Of a stretch of 64,000 bases of DNA, positions 63,503 through 64,000 are shown piece by piece (the stretch's first letter is position 1; each line of letters begins with the position of its first letter). Below the pieces are notes generated by a model. That model did no database searches. It was not told where the DNA came from and saw nothing but the letters and a program-made list of their open reading frames with translations. Both the position numbers and the translations under genes were made by a program. The stretch comes from Mycolicibacterium peregrinum (GTDB lineage: Bacteria; Actinomycetota; Actinomycetes; Mycobacteriales; Mycobacteriaceae). The DNA is taken from NCBI RefSeq assembly GCF_001665785.1, contig NZ_LZSO01000008.1, forward strand, positions 310,001-374,000. The letters are read 5' to 3'.

Positions 63503-64000
63503 CGCGGCCATCTCGTGGCCGAGAATCGGCTTGGACAACAGGAAGCCCTGCGCGCGGTAGCAGCCGTGGCGCAACAGCGTCAGCGCAGCCCGCTCGGTCT
63601 CCACTCCCTCGGCCACCAGTTGTAGGCCGAAAGCCCCGGCGAGTGCGATCACCGCACGCACGATGGGTAGGTCGCCCGGGTCCGAACCCAGGCCGGCGAC
63701 AAAGCTGCGGTCGATCTTGAGGGTGTCCACCGGCAGGGACTTCAACAGCGACAGCGCGCTGTAGCCGGTGCCGAAGTCATCGATGGCCACCTGCACGCCG
63801 ACCTTGTGCAGTCCGGTCAGTGTCGAGCGGGTGGTTTCGATGTCCTGCACCACGATGCTCTCGGTGATCTCCAGACAGACCGACCCGCGGGGCAGGCGGA
63901 ACTCCTTCATCACGCCGGCCACCGAATCGACGAATCCGTCGGTCACCAGCTGCACCGGCGACACGTTGATGCGCAGCACGATGTTGCGGCCGACGCCGTT
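63449..64000 (-). CDS. EAL-domain cyclic-di-GMP phosphodiesterase-like protein (5' end missing)
   Basis: The C-terminal part of an EAL-domain protein, continuing past the right edge in frame. Visible EAL motifs are LRINVSPVQLVTDGF, VCLEITESIVVQD with a metal-binding Glu, VAIDDFGTGYSALSLLKSLPVDTLKIDRSFV with the DDFGTGYS loop, and VAEGVETERAALTLLRHGCYRAQGFLLSKPI. The residues needed for hydrolysis in this half are present, so it is probably active or once was. The amino-terminal sensor or GGDEF domain and the EAL tripeptide itself lie outside. The 3' end overlaps the FAD gene. Confidence 0.88.
   Translation of the reverse strand, partial: NGVGRNIVLRINVSPVQLVTDGFVDSVAGVMKEFRLPRGSVCLEITESIVVQDIETTRSTLTGLHKVGVQVAIDDFGTGYSALSLLKSLPVDTLKIDRSFVAGLGSDPGDLPIVRAVIALAGAFGLQLVAEGVETERAALTLLRHGCYRAQGFLLSKPILGHEMAALLAKGRVPVHFSAAPRM

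Overview
The window is high-GC actinobacterial DNA, most likely from a free-living Mycobacteriaceae species (Mycolicibacterium-like). The evidence is the mbtL-mbtM-mbtN / convergent mbtK mycobactin locus with IdeR-like boxes, a secreted chorismate mutase of the M. tuberculosis Rv1885c type, a DUF222/13E12 HNH protein, pgm beside the two crcB genes, FprB, and paired FadE acyl-CoA dehydrogenases. A sugar PTS and a guanidine/urea-type nitrogen cluster suggest an environmental organism. This assignment is inference from gene content and was not checked by search.

Layout. 1-7.8 kb: end of an amidohydrolase, an alpha/beta hydrolase, a TetR repressor with a clear operator in front of a metal-dependent hydrolase/membrane protein pair, a DUF2993 lipid-binding protein overlapping a secreted chorismate mutase, and two adjacent proteins sharing one domain. 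7.8-12 kb: GlcNAc uptake and catabolism (EIIBC, divergent EIIA-nagB-nagA). 12-15.3 kb: a large LuxR ATPase regulator and two small proteins. 15.3-19.1 kb: mycobactin acyl-chain locus. 19.1-21 kb: fluoride exporter operon crcB-crcB-DUF190x3. 21-28 kb: AfsR-type regulator, hemerythrin protein, pgm, MFS exporter. 28.1-31 kb: tRNA-Ala(GGC) followed by a small island with an integrase broken by one in-frame stop and two exported hypothetical proteins, then a decayed carboxylesterase. 32-37.5 kb: HAD hydrolase, SulP transporter with MerR regulator and a recognisable MerR promoter, and a heme peroxidase fused to two peptidoglycan-binding domains. 37.5-41.4 kb: K+/H+-type antiporter divergent from a TrkA-like protein, HNH protein, PTH2-like protein.

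41.4-48 kb: two flavin-dependent monooxygenases with a structured leader, a methyltransferase/TetR divergon with two operator copies, and an overlapping three-gene operon encoding a DUF294-type nucleotidyltransferase, a Fic protein with a fused VbhA-like antitoxin segment, and an aminoglycoside-adenylyltransferase-like protein. I consider this operon the best candidate for an undescribed system. 48-55 kb: permease, two DUF1989 proteins, a carboxyltransferase lacking both biotin domains, and allophanate hydrolase; by family knowledge this is a guanidine-to-ammonia pathway, with the biotin carboxylase missing from the locus. 55-64 kb: FprB-type reductase with TetR regulator, EamA transporter, paired acyl-CoA dehydrogenases, PAS protein, tandem TetR genes, FAD-binding protein, and the end of an EAL-domain protein running off the right edge.

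Many genes overlap by 4-8 bases, and several regulators appear to be leaderless. Start codons were chosen by Shine-Dalgarno match, overlap and family length, and are the least certain part of the coordinates.
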